DNA of 64,000 bases from Castanea sativa (GCF_040712315.1 NC_134017.1:26891273-26955272); one strand, 5' to 3'. Positions 42,730 through 54,440 are shown, counted from the stretch's first letter. The notes: a model not told the origin generated them from the letters alone. Program-made: numbers and translations.

Positions 42730-45700
42730 TTAACAAACTGAAATCTTATATATAGAATACCTTTAATTTTTGTTTTACAACTTATGGATCAATTTAAAAG
42801 TTCCAGAAAACTTATTTGCAGGAAAAAGGATTCCTAAAGCAATCCTGATTAATATTCTACAATATAAGAACTCAGTTTTGATTAAAATACTCCTCAAAAC
42901 TTTTCAAAACAAGAAAATTAAACCTTATTCTAGAAAATTCTTAAATACAAAAATTAGAAATAAAAATTTTCCATGACAAGCACAATGTTCTTTGTTAGGC
43001 CCTTTCACTTAAAAAGAACCTGTCAACAAGTTCCAGCTTCAAATTGAAAATTTCCAATCCATAGGAAAGATATTTCTAATGCTTCACAATCTTTAAATTC
43101 CTAGTAAATTTATTCTAGGGAAACGCAAATTAAAAACTTTTCACCTCATTTTTTAATTGATTTGAAACATTAACCAGCAATGAATTGATGACAAAATTAG
43201 AAGCTTCCATATTTCTAAGAAGCTTCCATATTTTCTTCCTTGATCCTTTATGAATTTCTTGCTAAAGCTTTTTTTCAACCTCCAACTTTTTGACCTGACT
43301 TGATATCTCAGAAATTTTAGAATGAAATTCTTCTTTACTAAATTCAAGAATATGCTGGGACTTCTCTTAATAATAATAAAAAATTTCCCATCATTTCTCA
43401 ACAAATCTATATGTCTCTTTAGAATTATATACATTTCCCTTTCCTCAATTCATGGCATACCTAATAGTATATGACAAAGATCTTTTGGATCCTTGGTAAT
43501 GAAATAGCACTAAATTTTATCGAGATAATTACTTACAGTGTTGTATGCAATTATAAATTTATTATCAAAACTCATTTTAGCTTATGCATCTAAATTTGTG
43601 ATAGATTGAGCAAACTTTTGGTTGATACACTCCTTTGGTGAGTACTATATACCTATAATAATTTCTGCAGTTCTTCCACTCCCACCAATTGTATATTAAG
43701 ATTTGTGATGAATGATAGCAACTGCATGACTAAGAGAAGAAAAAAAGGCAGGTAGAGTCACTATCAATTGTACTTTGCATTAGCCCAAAGAGGAGGGAGG
43801 CAGTACATCTAAGTTTTTAGTGTTAAATACCTACTTCAAGGAAATAAACCAAAACTAAATAGGAAAGTCTTCGAGTGAGACATGATGGGATCAAGACAGC
43901 ATAGAAGTTGTAACAAACCCATATGGAACTCTGTTCACTTCCAGGAATGTTGCTCTAGAAAAAGAGGTTTTCTAATTGTTATTAATATAACTCAGAAAGC
44001 CAAGGTGTTTATAAGACTTCTTCTCAACTCCTGATAGTCAGTTGACTTGCCATCCCTCACATTGAAGTCCATCCCATGACATTCTTCAGCCTTTGAGAAG
44101 AAAAAACATAAAGTATTGAATTAAAACTTGATACATAGCAAGTAAATAATCCAATAATATTAAATCCGGATGGAATGCAGCTTCAAGGCTAGTGGGCTCC
44201 TTTCTTTTTCCCTAATTTTTATTTTCTTTTTGATGAATTTTGACAAAATTATTACTTCTAGATGCAGGATTACGCAAAGATGTTACTGGCAAATTGCCAT
44301 TCATATGTCACCACATTGATGTACTAAAGGTTTGCCTTTTCATGTGTCACTACATTGATTGAGTACTAAAGAAAGCCACAATTCAGGTTCCGATTGTCTC
44401 ACAACATCTTTGAAATGATAAAAGAAAAATGTTGTACAAAAACCTTTTGCATGATATCTGGATTCAATGAAGTCCAGAAAGAATGAAACATTTTATATGA
44501 TGTCTAAGTTTGAGAAACCAAAATATTTTTGGGAACTCAATATGTTGGAAATGCAACCATAGCACCAGAAGAAAAATAAAAATTCAAATTTACCTCTTGT
44601 TGAATCAGAATTTAAATACTTGGGTTGAACTCAAACCAAGAGTTAAATAGCTTGATTGTGTACTGCATAAGTATTGGGCAGCAACAGATAGTAGCAAAGG
44701 GCAGCCATTTATCAAATCATCCCTCCTTCTCCTGGGGGTAAAATCCCTCTCTTCCCCTTCTCCATGGAATATTGTAATGCTTCAATCACTCGGAAAACCT
44801 GTGACAGTAAAAAATCATTGAAAATTAGCACATATGTTTCCAAACTCAAAAGATAAGGATATTGCTTAAGTTGCAAATGGTCAGCTATTTAATTCACCTT
44901 TCATGCTTTACCATATGGCATAGATTACTCAAAAGGAGTACACTGATACGATATGCTAGTATTTTTTTATGATTATGAAGAGAGAGTTTTTTGGAGGGCC
45001 TTTCGCTGGTCAAGCTTTCTAAAAGAAACAAAAGCAACATGAGACTATTTTCTCTAATATAAGCTTCATCCTTGTGCATTTGCTTCGCCCATCATGTGAG
45101 CCTAACGGAGTGCCAATCAACAAAGCCACCACGCATGCCTGACAAGTGCATCCACATGTGAATATTGCACTAGTATAAGATATGCTTCTTCATATACTAG
45201 AGTTTGGTTTACATGAGAGTAAAATAGAACAAATATTTACCACAAGATTGGTACAAGGAAAACATCTTGTGAGAAAAGATTAATAAGCATGCCTTGCACT
45301 AGAAGATTCCATAACATCTTGTGCAGTTGTTGCATGCACATCACCACTTGGCACTGGTTCTTTGATAAATAACATTGTTATATTGGTGGAAATTGCAAAA
45401 CATTCCGCAATTGCACAGCATTTTGCAATTTTAAAAGAATGAGATATATGATGACATAAGTTTGGGTAGAGAAAAATCCATACAAATTAACTATATATAG
45501 AAATAAAAAGAATAAAAAAATTCCCTGTCCATAACTTTCCATTCAAACATGTACTTTTTTCTTTTGACATATGTACTAATTATATTTGTTCTTAAACACC
45601 ATCAACATTGTTTTTTTTTTTTTTTGAGAGGTTCTGCCAGGCAATTATGCAATTAAATTCATATTTGTATCCAAATAGAAGTAGAACAGTAAGTTACTAG

Positions 45701-45752
45701 TGGATGGATGAGTTTTGCAATACTCACATGGAACAGAGAGTCGACTTTGCCT
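42730..45752. other. gene-poor stretch downstream of the resistance gene
   Basis: About 3 kb of AT-rich sequence. Short open frames (for example minus 43153-43434, 93 codons, Lys/Phe-rich) show no recognisable domain. The part nearest 45752 presumably contains the 3' UTR of the CNL gene, but no clear polyadenylation site was identified. Confidence 0.5.
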
Positions 45753-48626
45753 TTAGTGATCTTCTTCTTTAAGATGCAGGTGAATATTGTAGGTTCTTGG
45801 GATATGAATAATCTTGGGCCCACTATCTCTTTTTTGGAAATCTTCTTTGAGAATTGGACTCTCCCTAATACACAATTCCTTCAATGGAGTTGTATGAAAA
45901 AAGTGTGGCAGTGCCTTTAGCTTAGGGCAGCCAACAATTTCCAAATACAGAAGACAAGGCATTATAGTAAAACCATCTTCTTCTTTCAACCCCCCAATCC
46001 CACCCCATTCTTCCCACTCTTTCATGTTCCAAAATTTTAAAGATTTCAAATTTGGGAACAAGATAAGTGATGCTGCTAATCCCTTGTATTTCTTGTCTTT
46101 AAATTCTATTCCCAAAAATTCAACTCCCACCTTCTTCACACTATCTGCATTTCGTATTTCTAATAGTTCAAGGAATGGAAGCTTCCCCAAAGGAGGTATA
46201 GAATTTAAATTTTTGCAACCTATGATTTCAAGCTCTTTCAGTTTGGTTAAGGACATAATCCAATTGGGAAACATTGTTCTGCCTTCATACCAATAGATTT
46301 GTAAATGCTCCAAGTTTGGATGTGGATCTAAGACATTGAGAATTAATACATTATTCTCCATTCTTCTACTCTCTTCACTTGTCCCATCAAAATTTAAACA
46401 CAAACGACAAAGGTGTGTTTTCTCTTTGAGATGTGCATTCTCAGCCTCAACCACATCTATCACATTTCCTAACCCTTTTATCACAAGAGCTCCTTGAAGG
46501 TAGTTCAAATTTTTCAATTCTTCGAGTTTACATCCTCCACTATCATCCCTACCACTTACAACGAATTGCTCCAATGTTCTAAGAGAACTCAATTTCCCAA
46601 TACCCATTGGAAATGGCTTTGTAAAATCAATCCCATGAAGAACAAGATGTCTTAACTTAATTAGTTTACTCATCCCTTGAGGCAGTTTCTCAATGCCATG
46701 GCATCTACTAACATTCAAAGTTTGTAAATTACACAAATTACATATTGTTTCAGGCAAAACTTTCAATTTACGGTTATAAGATAAGTCAATGAATCTTAAA
46801 TGTATTAATTTTTCCACCGCATCTGGAAGTTTCTCAATAGAACTACAACTCAGATTTAATGCACGTAAACATGTCAAATGTTGTAGTAAATCAGGTAGGA
46901 CATGGTTAATGTTTGAGAATGAAGTCTTCAAAGGTAAGAGAGTGCGTAAATTTTTTGCCCTGTACACTGCCACAGGAAATTGTGTTTCTCCTCTAGGTGT
47001 TAATGACAAATGGCGAGCACTTTTGTGGAAAGAATCTATCCCCAACTCTTTATCACCATCGAATTCGATTGAAAAGCATTCATTTTTCATTATTAATTGA
47101 GCAAAGTCATGCACTATATCATGCATTTTGCAACTTCTTATCGTATCATCACGCTCATCTTTTTCAAAATCTTGGAAGAAGGAACGCATGGCCAAGTTTT
47201 CAAAGTACTCTTCTCCTATAATTTCCAATTCCATATCCATATTTTCTTCTGAGTCGAGATATCCTTGTGCCATCCACAGTTTGACCAAATCATTTGTATA
47301 AATCACATAATCTTTAGGAAAGATGGCACAGTATGAGAAACATCGTTTCAGTGTGAAGGATAATTCATAATAACTCAATAATAATGGTGCAAAAAGACCT
47401 TTTTCAACATCTTCTAATATCCACAAACTACTATCTAAAACTTTTTTCCATTGTTCTTTACTTTTCTTGAAGCGCATAAGACTCCCTAGAGTCCTTGCAG
47501 CAAGTGGCAAGCCTTTGCATTTCTTTGCTATTTCTCTGCCAAGGTCTTCTAGTTGCTTACATTGCTGTAGACTCTTCTCAAAAAATGCTATTTTACGGAA
47601 TATCAGCCAGCAATCTTCATCAGACAGTGCCTCCAAATTGATCCTGTAGGCACTCATAATTTCTGCAACTCTTTCTTTACTTGTAGTCACTAGAATTCTA
47701 CTTCCTTGGGCACCATATTGGAGTGCTAGTTTAAATGGCTCCCAAACTGTGTAGTCTTCAGTCCATACATCATCTAAGACAAGAAAGAACTTCTTTCCTA
47801 TGATCAAATTACAAATACTTTTTAGTAGAGTTTCCAATTCAGTATTGTTGTCGGGGGAACAACCTCCAAGTTCTTGAATGATTGCTTTAGCAACCCTAAC
47901 ATTATCAAAAGGTTCAGAAACACAAACCCACATTCTACTTTGAAAATGGGCCTTCACCTCATGATCATTGTAGACTAATTGGGCAAGTGTTGTTTTTCCA
48001 ATACCTCCCATACCCAATAAAGATATGACATGAGGAGTTCTCACTTCATGACCACCCTTGCCTAATAGGTTGCTTATTAGATCACACCTATCCTTATCAC
48101 GACCACATATATTAGACACATCAACAAAGGATGTACTTTTTGGTCTCTCAACTTCTTCAATGCCCCTAGACAATTCAAACCTGAAAATCTCTTTCTCTCT
48201 AACAATCTCATCTACTTTTCCATTCAATTCTTTTATCTTGTGAGCAAAATCATAACGGAAAAAAAGTTGTTTTACTTGACTCAAATAACCAGAAGAGGAA
48301 GGAATGATGGAGCTTACCTTCCTCTTGAGATCAGAAATCTTATCAACTCTTCTTTCTTTCTCAATTTCTGATTTGAGTATTGCAGTTTTCCACTCGTCCA
48401 ACACATCCTCCACATCATAGGATACATCTTTGAGCTTATCTATCCAAAGCTTCACAGGTTTCTCTTTCACTTGTCTTTTCTCAGCATCATTGAGCACCAT
48501 CTGGATTATCTGGAAATTGCTTGCAAGCTTTTGGACTTCCTCGTCAACACCCAGAACCAACTTAAACTCTTGAGTAGTGATTGAAGACAACTGCTCTAAG
48601 ATGATACAAACTAGAGCCTCAGCCAT
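45753..48626 (-). CDS. CC-NBS-LRR disease resistance protein, 957 aa
   Basis: An intracellular immune receptor that detects pathogen effectors, or their effects, and triggers hypersensitive defence. One uninterrupted frame starts MAEALV. The Rx-type coiled coil is at residues 1-150, with the EDVID-like DVEDVLDEW at 71-79. NB-ARC contains the P-loop GMGGIGKTT (205-213), kinase-2 FLVLDDVW (281-288, with the Trp typical of CNLs), RNBS-B SRILVTT (309-315), GLPLA (372-376), RNBS-D CFSYCAIFPKDY (429-440) and MHD (501-503). About a dozen leucine-rich repeats fill residues 560-940 (LPDAVEKLIHLRFIDLSYN, LPETICNLCNLQTLNVS). Length, single coding exon and motifs fit the RGA-type CNL group. All nucleotide-binding motifs are intact, so it is probably functional. 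Confidence 0.95.
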   Translation of the reverse strand: MAEALVCIILEQLSSITTQEFKLVLGVDEEVQKLASNFQIIQMVLNDAEKRQVKEKPVKLWIDKLKDVSYDVEDVLDEWKTAILKSEIEKERRVDKISDLKRKVSSIIPSSSGYLSQVKQLFFRYDFAHKIKELNGKVDEIVREKEIFRFELSRGIEEVERPKSTSFVDVSNICGRDKDRCDLISNLLGKGGHEVRTPHVISLLGMGGIGKTTLAQLVYNDHEVKAHFQSRMWVCVSEPFDNVRVAKAIIQELGGCSPDNNTELETLLKSICNLIIGKKFFLVLDDVWTEDYTVWEPFKLALQYGAQGSRILVTTSKERVAEIMSAYRINLEALSDEDCWLIFRKIAFFEKSLQQCKQLEDLGREIAKKCKGLPLAARTLGSLMRFKKSKEQWKKVLDSSLWILEDVEKGLFAPLLLSYYELSFTLKRCFSYCAIFPKDYVIYTNDLVKLWMAQGYLDSEENMDMELEIIGEEYFENLAMRSFFQDFEKDERDDTIRSCKMHDIVHDFAQLIMKNECFSIEFDGDKELGIDSFHKSARHLSLTPRGETQFPVAVYRAKNLRTLLPLKTSFSNINHVLPDLLQHLTCLRALNLSCSSIEKLPDAVEKLIHLRFIDLSYNRKLKVLPETICNLCNLQTLNVSRCHGIEKLPQGMSKLIKLRHLVLHGIDFTKPFPMGIGKLSSLRTLEQFVVSGRDDSGGCKLEELKNLNYLQGALVIKGLGNVIDVVEAENAHLKEKTHLCRLCLNFDGTSEESRRMENNVLILNVLDPHPNLEHLQIYWYEGRTMFPNWIMSLTKLKELEIIGCKNLNSIPPLGKLPFLELLEIRNADSVKKVGVEFLGIEFKDKKYKGLAASLILFPNLKSLKFWNMKEWEEWGGIGGLKEEDGFTIMPCLLYLEIVGCPKLKALPHFFHTTPLKELCIRESPILKEDFQKRDSGPKIIHIPRTYNIHLHLKEEDH

Positions 48627-48833
48627 GCTAAAAGTAGCAGATTGATAAGAACAAGAATAGGAGATTGTTGAACATTTGTTGTATACTTGGAAAAACTAGT
48701 TACAGGAGAAAGTAGACTTTTTGTTGTACAGTAAGAAACTATCGAGTTATGGAGGTGGGTGTGCTAACTTAGCTCAGCTAATTGACTATATAAAAATATC
48801 TTTAGCCACCTAATTTAGGAAAGCACTACCCAC

Positions 48834-48984
48834 CTAATGCGAAGCTTTAGCAATTTATATTTTATACAATGTAAAATATACTTGGCTTTTACAAGCAACC
48901 TTCGTATCTTTGTAATCAAGAAAACCTAATGCGAAATATCAGCAATTTATATTTTATACAATGTAAAACATTCCTGGCTTTGGA
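48834..48984. repeat. ~60-bp direct repeat upstream of the CNL gene
   Basis: cctaatgcgaa..agcaatttatattttatacaatgtaaaa occurs at 48834-48893 and 48925-48984, about 210 bp upstream of the CNL start, so within its likely promoter. Upstream bases 48985-49460 hold no gene; aaagtttgggggcaag is repeated in tandem near 49345-49380. Confidence 0.75.
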
Positions 48985-49460
48985 ATATAGAAAAAGGTTG
49001 AAAAGACCGGATGGCAGGTGAGAAAGCAGTTGTAATAAAGTAATTAAACATATCCATAAGTTTGGCGGTGAAGCGTAACGTTATAATAAAACTTAATATT
49101 TGTTTTAAGAAATATTTTATTTATACAATTATATATCTTTTAAAAAAAATTTAATTTAAGAAAGAGATGAATTATTTTTTATGATTTTTTATTTCAATAA
49201 TTGTTACCTGTAAATAAAAAGTTTGTTTATTTAAAAATATATTAATTTTAGAAATTATTGCATATGCTGAGGAATATTTATTACAATCATTTACCACCGC
49301 ACACCTTTGGTGCGATGGTCACTTCACAAATATAAGTGTTTGCAAAGTTTGGGGGCAAGAGCCAAAGTTTGGGGGCAAGGGCCGGAGTTAAAGTCTTCAG
49401 GAGGAAGTTTCACACATATATACTTAGGGTTCATTTGATTGAAGGGGTGAAAAAGGGGTA

Positions 49461-49606
49461 AATATTGAGTACTTCTAGAGTTCCATAAATGTGTACTTTC
49501 TCCTCTCACATAACTGTGGGTCTTACTAATTAAATTTATGGTAAGACCCACAATTCATGTGAGAGGGGGAGTACGTATTTATGGTACTCATAGAGTATTT
49601 AATATT
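49461..49606. mobile_element. hairpin MITE, family member 2
   Basis: The two halves are near-perfect reverse complements: aatattgagtacttct..ccataaatgtgtac against gtacgtatttatgg..agtatttaatatt, with a central ctctcacat/atgtgagag. Its arms match the 54303-54440 hairpin. Confidence 0.75.
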
Positions 49607-49648
49607 TTTTCGTGGAAAGTTGGGAGGATAGAAACACATATATACTTA

Positions 49649-50344
49649 GGGCTTGTTTGGTTGAAAGAGTGGAAAAGTGGGAGGATAAAATGGTAAAATA
49701 ATGGAAAAGTGAGAGGATAGAAAAGATTTTAATTTCTCTCCTTTTTGTTTGGTTCGGAGTGGAAAAGTGGAGGGATGGAAAAAATGAGTTTATATAAATT
49801 TACTCATATACCTATGTTAAAAAATCATGGCCAATTAAAACAAAAAAGTGACAAACAACCAAAAAAAATTACCCAATTTATTAAAAAATAAAAAGTATGT
49901 CCAAAAAAAATAGTTAAACAAAGAAAAATTAAAAAAAAAATAGATAAAAAAAAAAGAAGAAGAAGAAGGCAACGCCTAGGAAATCCACAAAAAAAAAAAA
50001 AAAAAAAAAAAGAAGGAAGAAGAAGGCAACGTCCAGCCTAGGAAAAAAAAAAAAAAAGGAGGCAACGTCCCCACAGCCCCAAAAAAAAAAAAAAGGAATT
50101 GGATGAATTGCCTATATGCAAGTGTACATGAGCATTTTTGTCTATTAAGTAGCCTCTTTTTTTCTTTCAAGTTTCTTTCCAATTTGGAGAGAAAACTTTT
50201 TGATAGACTCAGGAAGAAAACACTTAGGCTCTACCATTTATTTTCCTTTATTCCTACCTAACCAAACACACTTTAAAAAAAATTTCTTCTCATTTTCTCT
50301 TCAAAGTTTTCCCCTACCTATTTCACCTCCAAACAAACACAGCC
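49649..50344. mobile_element. Tourist-like (PIF/Harbinger) non-autonomous element
   Basis: Starts gggcttgtttggttg and ends ccaaacaaacacagcc, the usual Harbinger-type termini, with the 3-bp target duplication tta on both sides (49646-49648, 50345-50347). The interior is A-rich with repeats of aagaagaaggcaacg and long poly-A runs, and encodes nothing. A similar start (ttagggttcatttgattg, about 49426) precedes the hairpin MITE, suggesting a second, mostly deleted copy. Confidence 0.75.
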
Positions 50345-50347
50345 TTA

Positions 50348-51945
50348 GATTAGGTTAGAGTATAATTTATATCTTATATAAAAAAAATTACAATCCTTTT
50401 AGTGAGAAATAATTATTCCTAATTTGAAGAATAGTTATTCATAAAAATGACTATTCCCTATAATAAAAACATAATCAAACTAAAAAATAACTAAATCATA
50501 TGAATAACTATTACATTATAATACATATTATAGTCTAAAAACACTCTCTTAGAAATTTTTTATGGGAGAAAAATCATTTATCTTTTTATTTATGAAAATG
50601 ATATTAAAATTCTCCTCGGATAATCCATTAACAAATGTCCTAATGACATCCATTAACCAGACCCATCAAGAAAAGCTCAAGCTGCTAATAGTTTGGTAAC
50701 TCAAATGATATTTTTTAGTTTTTTCAATGGAAACACCTAGAATTCAAATTTTCCTTCTCTAATATAAATATCAAATTATTATAAATAAATAAACAAAACA
50801 AAAGAAAAAAGCTCTACGCACTCACACTCGTAGAATTTTATAATTCAATTATTACAATAATGGGGAGGAGAAATTGAACTCTGCTTTCTCTTATAAATAT
50901 TAAAATCGACCAATCAATGCCATTGAATTACAACAATATGAAACAATTTTTTTTAAAAAGAAATTTCGAATCAACTTAAGTTACTTAACATAGGAGCCAA
51001 AAGAAGCTTGGCCACCAAACTAAGAAAAGCACAACCTGCCTAACCTATGGGCTAATCTTAAGTTTTGGCATTATATACTTCGGTTTATTGTTATTATTTT
51101 CCCCAAATTATGGGACATTTGTAATGTACACCATAAATTAGAAAGTTTTATAATCAATATCTTTATTCAAGATTAATTTCATAATTTGTGATGCCGACTC
51201 CACCGCTCATATTGGTAATTAATTAATTTTTTTCTTTTATTTGAATATTGGTAATTAAATTTACAGATATTAGTGGGCAAGTTTTTGTAATTCTCTGCTT
51301 TTCTCCTTGGTTATCATTGTCAACTCCTATTTTCCAACTTCATCTAATCCAATTCATGTTTCTTTAGTGGGCAAGTTTCACTCCCACTTGTTGGGGGAGA
51401 AAACGCTTGAGAAAACACCTTGGCAATTCATGATTTTGTTTTCTCTTTTTTTTTTTTTTTTTTTGAATCAATCAATGCGGGAGTTTTTCTCACACTTGTT
51501 GGACGAAAAAAAAAAAAAAAAAAAAAACCTAAGGAGACTACTTGAGTAATTAATTTAATATATAGAAACATACTTAACCCAAAAGACATATAAACCTAAT
51601 GGGTATAAGCAAAATTATGTTATATTAACCATTTATTTTTCTCATCAATTATCATTATTCAAAGTGGAACTTCACTCACACGTAAATACTCAACACCAAT
51701 GCTGCTTTCATATTTTTAACTCAATGATTCTTTTTTGATGTGGCACCTTTCTCATATTTATTTGGTTCAAAAAGTTAGCAATATAATATTTGGCTCACTG
51801 TTTTCTACTCTCTTATCATGTGCAGCACATAAAATTTGATCTTGCTGACTAATAGAAAATAATTAGTCTGTCTTAAAAGTTTGATGGGTTTATGTGTCAT
51901 CAAGGAAAAAAGATACTCTCAATCTAATTGAGGATTCAATTTTCA
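50348..51945. other. intergenic, no gene seen
   Basis: AT-rich with long T and A runs around 51440-51530 and a repeated phrase agtgggcaagttt near 51274 and 51370. No credible coding frame. Confidence 0.6.
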
Positions 51946-52281
51946 TCAGTTACTAGCAAGTGGCAACACTAAAAGTGAAATTCGATTCTTGTAGGGCTTT
52001 AAAAATATCGATCCAGATACATGGGAGTTTGTCAATGAATGAAAAAAATAGTTCAAATCAAATCCACTATCTACATAAGTTGTCCGAATTTCAAACTGCT
52101 GCATATGGGGATGAAGCAAACTAAAAATGACATAAGCAGTGTATTCAACCACCTTCTCAGCACTAGCTGCAAATAATTGATATATGCTTTGACTTCCACA
52201 AGTAGTTTTAACATGGTAGCTTGCAGTAACCAAAAGCTGAATTGCAGCAAAACCTACTATGAAGAGTGGCTGAGGATGCAA
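51946..52281 (-). CDS. unassigned 111-codon open frame, possible exon of a lost gene
   Basis: The minus-strand frame from 52281 (MHPQPLFIVGF) to 51946 has the composition of a normal protein (VTASYHVKTTC, SIYQLFAASAEKVVEYTAYV, LLHPHMQQFEIRTTYV) and is not a repeat. I recognise no domain. It could be an exon or pseudogene fragment of a host gene cut off by Gypsy element 3, which starts 26 bp away. It could also be chance. Confidence 0.25.
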   Translation of the reverse strand: MHPQPLFIVGFAAIQLLVTASYHVKTTCGSQSIYQLFAASAEKVVEYTAYVIFSLLHPHMQQFEIRTTYVDSGFDLNYFFHSLTNSHVSGSIFLKPYKNRISLLVLPLASN

Positions 52282-52306
52282 TCATAAGGGAATACTGAAT
52301 GAAAAT

Positions 52307-52904
52307 TGATGGGGGTATTTTTTACAGAAAAGGGCAGACGACCTTGGCAGGGTTGTCAGCCTCACAAAAAGGCAACAGAGGACCCTCTGAAAAGACAACC
52401 ACAAAGCTGACGGATGTGTTCCATATCGATGGGAAAGCTAAAGCGACAGTCGACCATAAAGCTAATGGGATGAAGAAAACCGATGGGTCCTACGTTTCCA
52501 TAAGTGTTCCCCACGCATGCTCCTATAAGGAAATATCTTGTGCATCACACACCAAGGACATATCTCGCCCACGTGTCTTCCTCATATGGAAAGACACCCT
52601 GGAATCACGGAAACCCTAACACCAAATATCCTCTGCAAGGAAAGATCCCTTCCTCTAAGGGATCTCGATTCACTACTCACCACTATATAAGCACCAAACC
52701 CCCTCTTTCCTCAGGTACGCAGGAAATCCTAGCTCTCTCACTATAGAGTTCTTAGAGATTTCTTATTCACTAACTTAACCTTCAGAGGGTTTTTGGCCGG
52801 TACCACACCGGTGCCTTTTGCTTGGTCCATTTGTTTTTATTCCATAGGTACCCATTGGAGCGCTTTGGAGCCTATAACTCATTGACAATTTCAGCATATC
52901 ATCA
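52307..52904 (+). repeat. 5' LTR of Gypsy element 3
   Basis: 598 bp with TG..CA ends. TATA-like actatataagc near 52682 followed by ctctttcctcagg. The PBS ctggcgccgtctgag begins at 52906. Confidence 0.8.
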
Positions 52905-53140
52905 GCTGGCGCCGTCTGAGAGAAAATATCAACAAGTCTAAGACGAAAGATTTGTAGGCTAGCGTACGGCTTGCACACCCAATGTCCTTTTGGCATACAG
53001 AACAACGACTCGCACACCTATAGGAGAGACACCTTTCTGCCTAGCGTACAGGCATGAGGTCATCATCCTTGCAGAAATAGGAATGACTAGTTATTGAGTA
53101 TCCCACCATGACCACGAAAAGAATGAAGAAGGATTGCGCC

Positions 53141-53445
53141 TGTAATTAGTCCTCCTTGACAAGGTCAGAGCAACGACAGAACAAAGGATGGCTCATTTTC
53201 AGGACCTAATGGCAAAACACTACAACACCAAGGTCAGACCTTGTCATTTTCAGGTTAGGGATCTGGTCTTGAGAAAGGTAACAATAGCCACCAAGGATCC
53301 CTTACAAGGCAAGCTGGGCCCCAATTAGGAGGGACCCTACAAGATCATTGGTTGCCGTAGAAAAGGGACCTACTACTTGGAAACTCTTGATGGGCAGAAG
53401 TTCCATCACCCGTGGAACACTGAGCACTGAGGAAATACTACCAGT
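53141..53445 (+). pseudogene. integrase C-terminus remnant, Gypsy element 3
   Basis: Aligns with the last ~95 residues of the element 2 pol: KVRATTEQRM, MAKHYNTKVR, DLVLRKV, GKLGPN, EGPYKI, KGTYYLETLDGQK, HPWNTEH. Stops replace Trp and Leu codons (tag near 53328, tga near 53430). Confidence 0.85.
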
Positions 53446-53628
53446 AGTGGTCCGATACAGCTTATGTTATCATTTCTTTTGCTTATTTTACCTTTTCTTT
53501 TTATGTTTCTATTGGTTTTAAACATCAAAAGATGTTGGGATGTTAAGTTTCTTTTTGGACATCATTACTACTAATATGAATTGGAGGAATTATTAGAAAT
53601 ATTGCTCTTTTTTTCTTCTCCTCAAAAG

Positions 53629-53790
53629 TCCTAAGTCCTACCTACGGGGTGGACGGACGACCACGTATACCGAGTGGTACCTGGTCCTCAAGAATTATCC
53701 TAAGTCCTAGCTACGAGGTGGACGGACGACCACGTATACCGACGAGTACCCAGCCCACAAAAATTGTCCTAAAATTCTACGGGACAGACA
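53629..53790 (+). repeat. tandem repeat after pol, element 3
   Basis: Two ~69-bp units (tcctaagtcctacctacgg..ggtggacggacgaccacgtatacc) and part of a third (53766). The core gtggacggac is the same 10-mer found, in the same orientation relative to pol, in the element 2 array. Confidence 0.8.
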
Positions 53791-54003
53791 GGTAAAATGA
53801 AATATTGAGAACTCACATGTGATAAAGGCATATTCAAACAAAAAATAAGACCAAGTGCAAGCGACGAATATAAAAAGAAAAAGACAGTAGATAAAAGCTC
53901 ATAGAGGGTAAAATGTTTACATCAAAGCCCAAAAACGAAGGGGCATTCTCTATTGTCTGAAAAGTAAGATAAAATGCTTAAATACAATTTAAAAATTATA
54001 AAA

Positions 54004-54219
54004 CTAAGACAGAGGGGCATCTGAGACAGTCGGGTTCATGATGCTTTGGCCACCCTCAGCAGACGAATCCACAGCAGACGGGACCGCAGGGACAACGTGG
54101 CCTTCAGGAATAAGTTGGGCAATGACCACACTGTCGTCCTTCACCTCTTGCTCAACTGTATAGGTAGAGTCGTCGAGCACATTACTGACGGTGTCATCTC
54201 CTCCAGGTGTCTGCGGCAT
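54004..54219 (-). pseudogene. C-terminal remnant of the antisense ORF, element 3
   Basis: 71 codons, opposite to pol (MPQTPGGDDTVSNVLDD). Acidic and Val/Pro-rich (VKDDSVVIAQLIPEGHVVP), like the acidic tail of the element 2 antisense protein. Position directly after the tandem array supports the match; the similarity itself is weak. Confidence 0.5.
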
Positions 54220-54302
54220 AACGTCATCTAATTAAAAAAAATGAAGTAATAATCACACGAGCATATATATGAAAAGTGCTACATTAATAACATTCTCATT
54301 AT

Positions 54303-54440
54303 TAAGTACTCCAAGAGGACAATAAATGCATACTCCTCCCTTTTACATAATTATAAGTTTTATTAATTAAATTTATTGTGAGACTTACAATTCATGTAAG
54401 GAAAAAGTGTAAGGAAAAAGTATCCATTTATGGGTGAAAA
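54303..54440. mobile_element. hairpin MITE, family member 3
   Basis: aagtactccaagaggacaataaatgcatactcc and its partner agtatccatttatggg enclose a palindromic centre (ttttacataattataag..cttacaattcatgtaag). Related to members 1 and 2. Confidence 0.6.

Larger units (their letters stand above)
52307..54290 (+). mobile_element. Gypsy element 3: Tat-type, internally deleted, no 3' LTR
   Basis: The 5' LTR (52307-52904, tgatgggggt..catatcatca) is followed by the primer-binding site ctggcgccgtctgag. The LTR shares blocks with element 2 (ccttc.gagggtttttggccgg, ccacaccggtgcc), so the two are related families. Almost all of gag-pol is deleted: sequence jumps near 53140 to the integrase C-terminus. A tandem array and the end of an antisense ORF follow, after which the element fades out near 54240-54290. 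Confidence 0.82.
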
